This document shows positions 60,873 through 64,000 of a stretch of 64,000 nucleotides of DNA, piece after piece. A program made the translations under genes and the position numbers. The DNA is taken from assembly GCA_945860895.1 (NCBI GenBank), contig CAMASK010000001.1, positions 1-64,000 of the forward strand. Reading direction: 5' to 3'. This stretch comes from Bacteriovorax stolpii. GTDB lineage: Bacteria > Bdellovibrionota > Bacteriovoracia > Bacteriovoracales > Bacteriovoracaceae. Under the pieces are notes generated by a model, which searched no databases, was not told the DNA's origin, and saw nothing but the letters and a program-made list of their open reading frames with translations. Every line of letters begins with the position of its first letter. Position 1 is the first letter of the stretch.

Positions 60873-61114
60873 TGTTTGCTCGTTTTTAGGCTTTCTTCAT
60901 GCTTGGCAGCAAGGTATCCGGTCACCATTAATTGCGCCAGCATTCCAAGCTCTTCATCATCAGTAATTCCATAAAAGTTTTCAATATGCTGAACAAAAAT
61001 CTCAACATCATCATCTTTTAAATGTTTTTCAACCATCGACATCATGTCCTCAGATTCCATTTTTTCGAGTGAGGTAAAGAATGAAGTAAGAATTTGTTGT
61101 TTTTCGCTGCTCAT
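60869..61114 (-). CDS. Small acidic hypothetical protein
   Basis: 81-aa ORF, convergent with previous gene. Confidence 0.6.
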   Translation of the reverse strand: MSSEKQQILTSFFTSLEKMESEDMMSMVEKHLKDDDVEIFVQHIENFYGITDDEELGMLAQLMVTGYLAAKHEESLKTSKH

Positions 61115-61272
61115 TTTTTTATCCTTTGGTGCCAGTTTTGCACCACGTAATTTTAAATTTGTCTTTTAATCGTGTCCATGAGAACAATCGAATAATTCTT
61201 TTAATCTAAGTAACTATTGCTTAGTATTAAGGCTAAATTCAATTTAATGATTGTAAGGAAGGCGACATCAGT

Positions 61273-62262
61273 ATGAAAAGTTCTTTTCTATTCTTCTTAA
61301 TCTTAGGTGCCTTCTTGGCAACTCAAGCTTCAGCCCAAACTAAAATTAAAACAAAAAAAATAATCAAGACGACCACTGTTACAACTATTGCTAAAGCAGC
61401 TGCTCCTGTTGCCGAAGCCCCGAAGTCTTCTTTTGATAAGTTTTATGAGCGTTTAAGTATTGGATACTTTGGTGCTGTAACAGCGCCGACTCTTCAAAAT
61501 TGGAACTCTGACTATGCTGCAACCTCTCCTGAAACTTCAGGAAATTGTAAAAATTGTGATTCATACGCTTTCAATATCTGGAGTCAGGTGAACTTCGGTT
61601 ACAATTTTGGCGCTAAATTTAAATTTAACATTATTCCACGTTTTACTGTGTTTTTTGATAGTCCCAAAACTCAGGAACCAGGCGAGCGCGGAAATGTTTT
61701 AATTGAGGATGCCTTAGTGGGTTTTTCCGGTGTTCTTTATACTTCAGAAAATAAAAAATTTAACTGGTGGATGCGTCCTGGAATGCGTCTTCCGACATCT
61801 CATGCTTCAAGACATTACAATAATAAGGATTCTAAAGAAAATGGTCCGGGTTTTGGCCGCCTGACTTATAATTTGGAAATTACGAATTCATTCACCTATG
61901 ATTTCAATCCAAAATTCCAATTGGGTCTTTCCTATCAGAACCGTTATTGGATATTTGAAAATCGTTATAATGCTTCTAGAAATCGTCATTATATTGCACC
62001 TAACTTTACCTATACAATCAATGAAACGACTAAGCTCATTGGTTACTATGAAAACATGCTTGAAAATAATAAGCGTTGGAAGTCGATCAACGGCAAAAAT
62101 CCATCTTATAGAAACATCTGGCAGAACGCTTACATAGGGGTAGGAAAAGATCTGACTTCAAAGCTTAATGTGTATCCATACATCTCAGCTTACGTGAATG
62201 ATGTACCTTTTTCTTTGAGGTCATTCTGGATTGGAGCTTGGATCTCTTACACGATTAAGTAA
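61273..62262 (+). CDS. Putative outer-membrane protein
   Basis: Signal peptide ending ASAQT; beta-rich, aromatic-rich sequence with about 10 predicted strands. Confidence 0.7.
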   Translation: MKSSFLFFLILGAFLATQASAQTKIKTKKIIKTTTVTTIAKAAAPVAEAPKSSFDKFYERLSIGYFGAVTAPTLQNWNSDYAATSPETSGNCKNCDSYAFNIWSQVNFGYNFGAKFKFNIIPRFTVFFDSPKTQEPGERGNVLIEDALVGFSGVLYTSENKKFNWWMRPGMRLPTSHASRHYNNKDSKENGPGFGRLTYNLEITNSFTYDFNPKFQLGLSYQNRYWIFENRYNASRNRHYIAPNFTYTINETTKLIGYYENMLENNKRWKSINGKNPSYRNIWQNAYIGVGKDLTSKLNVYPYISAYVNDVPFSLRSFWIGAWISYTIK

Positions 62263-62519
62263 TTAATATTAAACTGATTTTGTTCGCTACCGTGTAATTA
62301 CTAACGCAGTATTTACAAAGCTATATCATTCGTGGTACACACAGGCCCAGTCGTAAATTTTGTTTGCCTTGTTCTCCACCCGGATCTTTCCATGTCTTAA
62401 GGTCTAAGTGGTTCCCAAGGTCATAGAGACCTTAGGTTCGCTCAAAAGTGACCCGCTGACTGTCTCTTAATTTTCAAATTTTGCATTTTATTTATGTTTA
62501 TTTCTCTAAAGGAGAAACT

Positions 62520-64000
62520 ATGTCTTTTATCGATCTTGGACTAAAAGAGTCCTCTCTCAAAGCTATTCAGAAAATGGGTTATGAAACTCCGTCTGAAATT
62601 CAAGTTAATGCCATTCCAGCATTGATCAAAGGTGATATCGATTTTATCGGCCAAGCTCAAACTGGTTCAGGAAAAACGGCAGCTTTCGTTCTTCCACTTC
62701 TTGAAAAACTAGATTTCAAAAATCCTGCTCTTCAGGCTTTGATCCTTGCTCCTACACGTGAACTTGCAAACCAGATTCACGAAGAAATTCAAAAACTATC
62801 TTCATTTGAACCAATTCGTTCAATGTCTGTATATGGTGGTACTTCTACCGGTCTTCAAATCAAAGATTTTAAAGCTAAGAAGCCACAGATCGTTGTTGGT
62901 ACTCCTGGACGAGTGACTGATCTTATCGAGCGCGGAGTGCTTAAATTTGAACACACTAAATTTGTGATTTTAGATGAAGCTGATGAAATGCTTGATATGG
63001 GATTCTTTGATGATGTTACTGACATCATTGCCAAAATTCCTGAAAAGAAAATCTGGATGTTCTCTGCAACTATGCCGGGACCTATTGCAAGCTTAGTTGC
63101 TCGTGAATTCAATAATCCAGTTATTGTTAAAGTAACCAAGAAAGTTTTAACAGCTGATTCTGTTGATCAACAAGCTGTTGTCGTACGTCGTGAAAACGGT
63201 ATCGAAGCTCTTTGTCGTTATATGGATTTCTCTGATGGTATGTATGCCATCATTTTCACCAGAACTAAAATTGGCGCGAAAGAACTTACTGATGAATTGA
63301 ATGCTCGTGGATATCCAACTGATGCACTTCATGGAGACATGGATCAAGCCGCTCGTGATATGACGATGAGAAAATTCAAAGAAAAGAAAATTAACCTTCT
63401 GGTTTGTACTGATGTTGCTGCCCGTGGGATTGATGTAAACAATCTTACTCACGTTATTAACTTCGGTCTTCCACAAGATAACGAATCATACGTTCATCGT
63501 ATTGGTCGTACTGGTCGCGGTGGTTCGAAAGGGATTTCTCTTTCAATCATCGAGCCTTCTGAGCAGTCACGTGTTGGTCAGATTGAAAGACTTACGAAAG
63601 CACAAATTCAGCGCGTAGAGCTTCCAACTGTTAATCAAATTCGTGAGAAGATCCTTGAGAAATCAATGGTTCGCTTCACTGATCATGTGACAAATTTCAA
63701 AGCTGAAGAAGCTCAGCATTTTGATTCTTTCACGGCTAAATTCAACGATCTTAGTAAAGAAGATTTAATCAAAGGCATTTATGGTTTCATGTTTGAGAAC
63801 ACTCTCAAGCGTTACCAGAAAGCTCAAGAGATTGGTGTTGCTCCTCGTGGATCAGCTCCTCAAGGTGACAGAGGTGTTCGCGTATCTTCTGGTATGCAAA
63901 GATTTTTCATCAACCTTGGTACAATGGATGGAGTTAACTCAGGTGAACTTCTTAAATTTGTTGCTCAGGCCGCAGGAATTAATGGCCGTGATATTGGTCG
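62520..64000 (+). CDS. DEAD-box RNA helicase with DbpA-like C-terminal domain starting; truncated by window edge (not in ORF track)
   Basis: MSFIDLGLKESSLKAIQKMGYETPSEIQ; AQTGSGKT; DEAD; 'RIGRTGRG'; RBS GGAGA; open to position 64000. Confidence 0.95.
   Translation, partial: MSFIDLGLKESSLKAIQKMGYETPSEIQVNAIPALIKGDIDFIGQAQTGSGKTAAFVLPLLEKLDFKNPALQALILAPTRELANQIHEEIQKLSSFEPIRSMSVYGGTSTGLQIKDFKAKKPQIVVGTPGRVTDLIERGVLKFEHTKFVILDEADEMLDMGFFDDVTDIIAKIPEKKIWMFSATMPGPIASLVAREFNNPVIVKVTKKVLTADSVDQQAVVVRRENGIEALCRYMDFSDGMYAIIFTRTKIGAKELTDELNARGYPTDALHGDMDQAARDMTMRKFKEKKINLLVCTDVAARGIDVNNLTHVINFGLPQDNESYVHRIGRTGRGGSKGISLSIIEPSEQSRVGQIERLTKAQIQRVELPTVNQIREKILEKSMVRFTDHVTNFKAEEAQHFDSFTAKFNDLSKEDLIKGIYGFMFENTLKRYQKAQEIGVAPRGSAPQGDRGVRVSSGMQRFFINLGTMDGVNSGELLKFVAQAAGINGRDIG

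Noticed and set aside
62263-62519. Possible tRNA (GGTTCGCTC resembles a T-arm)
   Set aside because: No acceptor stem, anticodon arm or 3' CCA arrangement could be assembled.
1-64000. CRISPR arrays, prophage, toxin-antitoxin or defence systems
   Set aside because: No regularly spaced repeats or recognisable phage or defence genes; apart from one IS the window is core-like.

Overview
Chromosomal window with low GC by eye, mostly core genes. Gene content and protein style suggest a Bdellovibrionota/Bacteriovoracales-like bacterium; this is inference only, with no marker search run. Main blocks: (i) a flagellar export/regulation operon fliL-M-N-O-P-Q-R-flhB-flhA-flhF-flhG-fliA (about 2.5-14 kb); (ii) rluA-type, coaE, mazG and ybeY genes, then an IS3-family element (21034-22393) that appears to sit exactly in the loop of the ybeY/subtilase bidirectional terminator; (iii) an outer-membrane barrel gene followed by two large tandem paralogous lipoproteins with EF-hand-like loops (24-30.3 kb); (iv) an envelope-biogenesis cluster prfB (programmed +1 frameshift)-lysS-lolC/E-lolD-bamA-skp-lpxD-fabZ-lpxA (in-frame TAA)-Gfo/Idh-lpxB-lpxK-DUF3108-like-glycosyltransferase-rpsA (30.3-47.5 kb); (v) clpS-clpA, a 33-aa Lys/Ala repeat peptide absent from the ORF track, an MFS transporter and miscellaneous genes, ending in a DEAD-box helicase cut by the window edge. 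Most notable: the IS-in-terminator-loop arrangement, the nonsense codon in otherwise intact lpxA, an FlhF whose GTPase motifs look degraded, the histone-H1-tail-like mini-protein, and the EF-hand-like lipoprotein pair. No CRISPR array, rRNA or tRNA was recognised.
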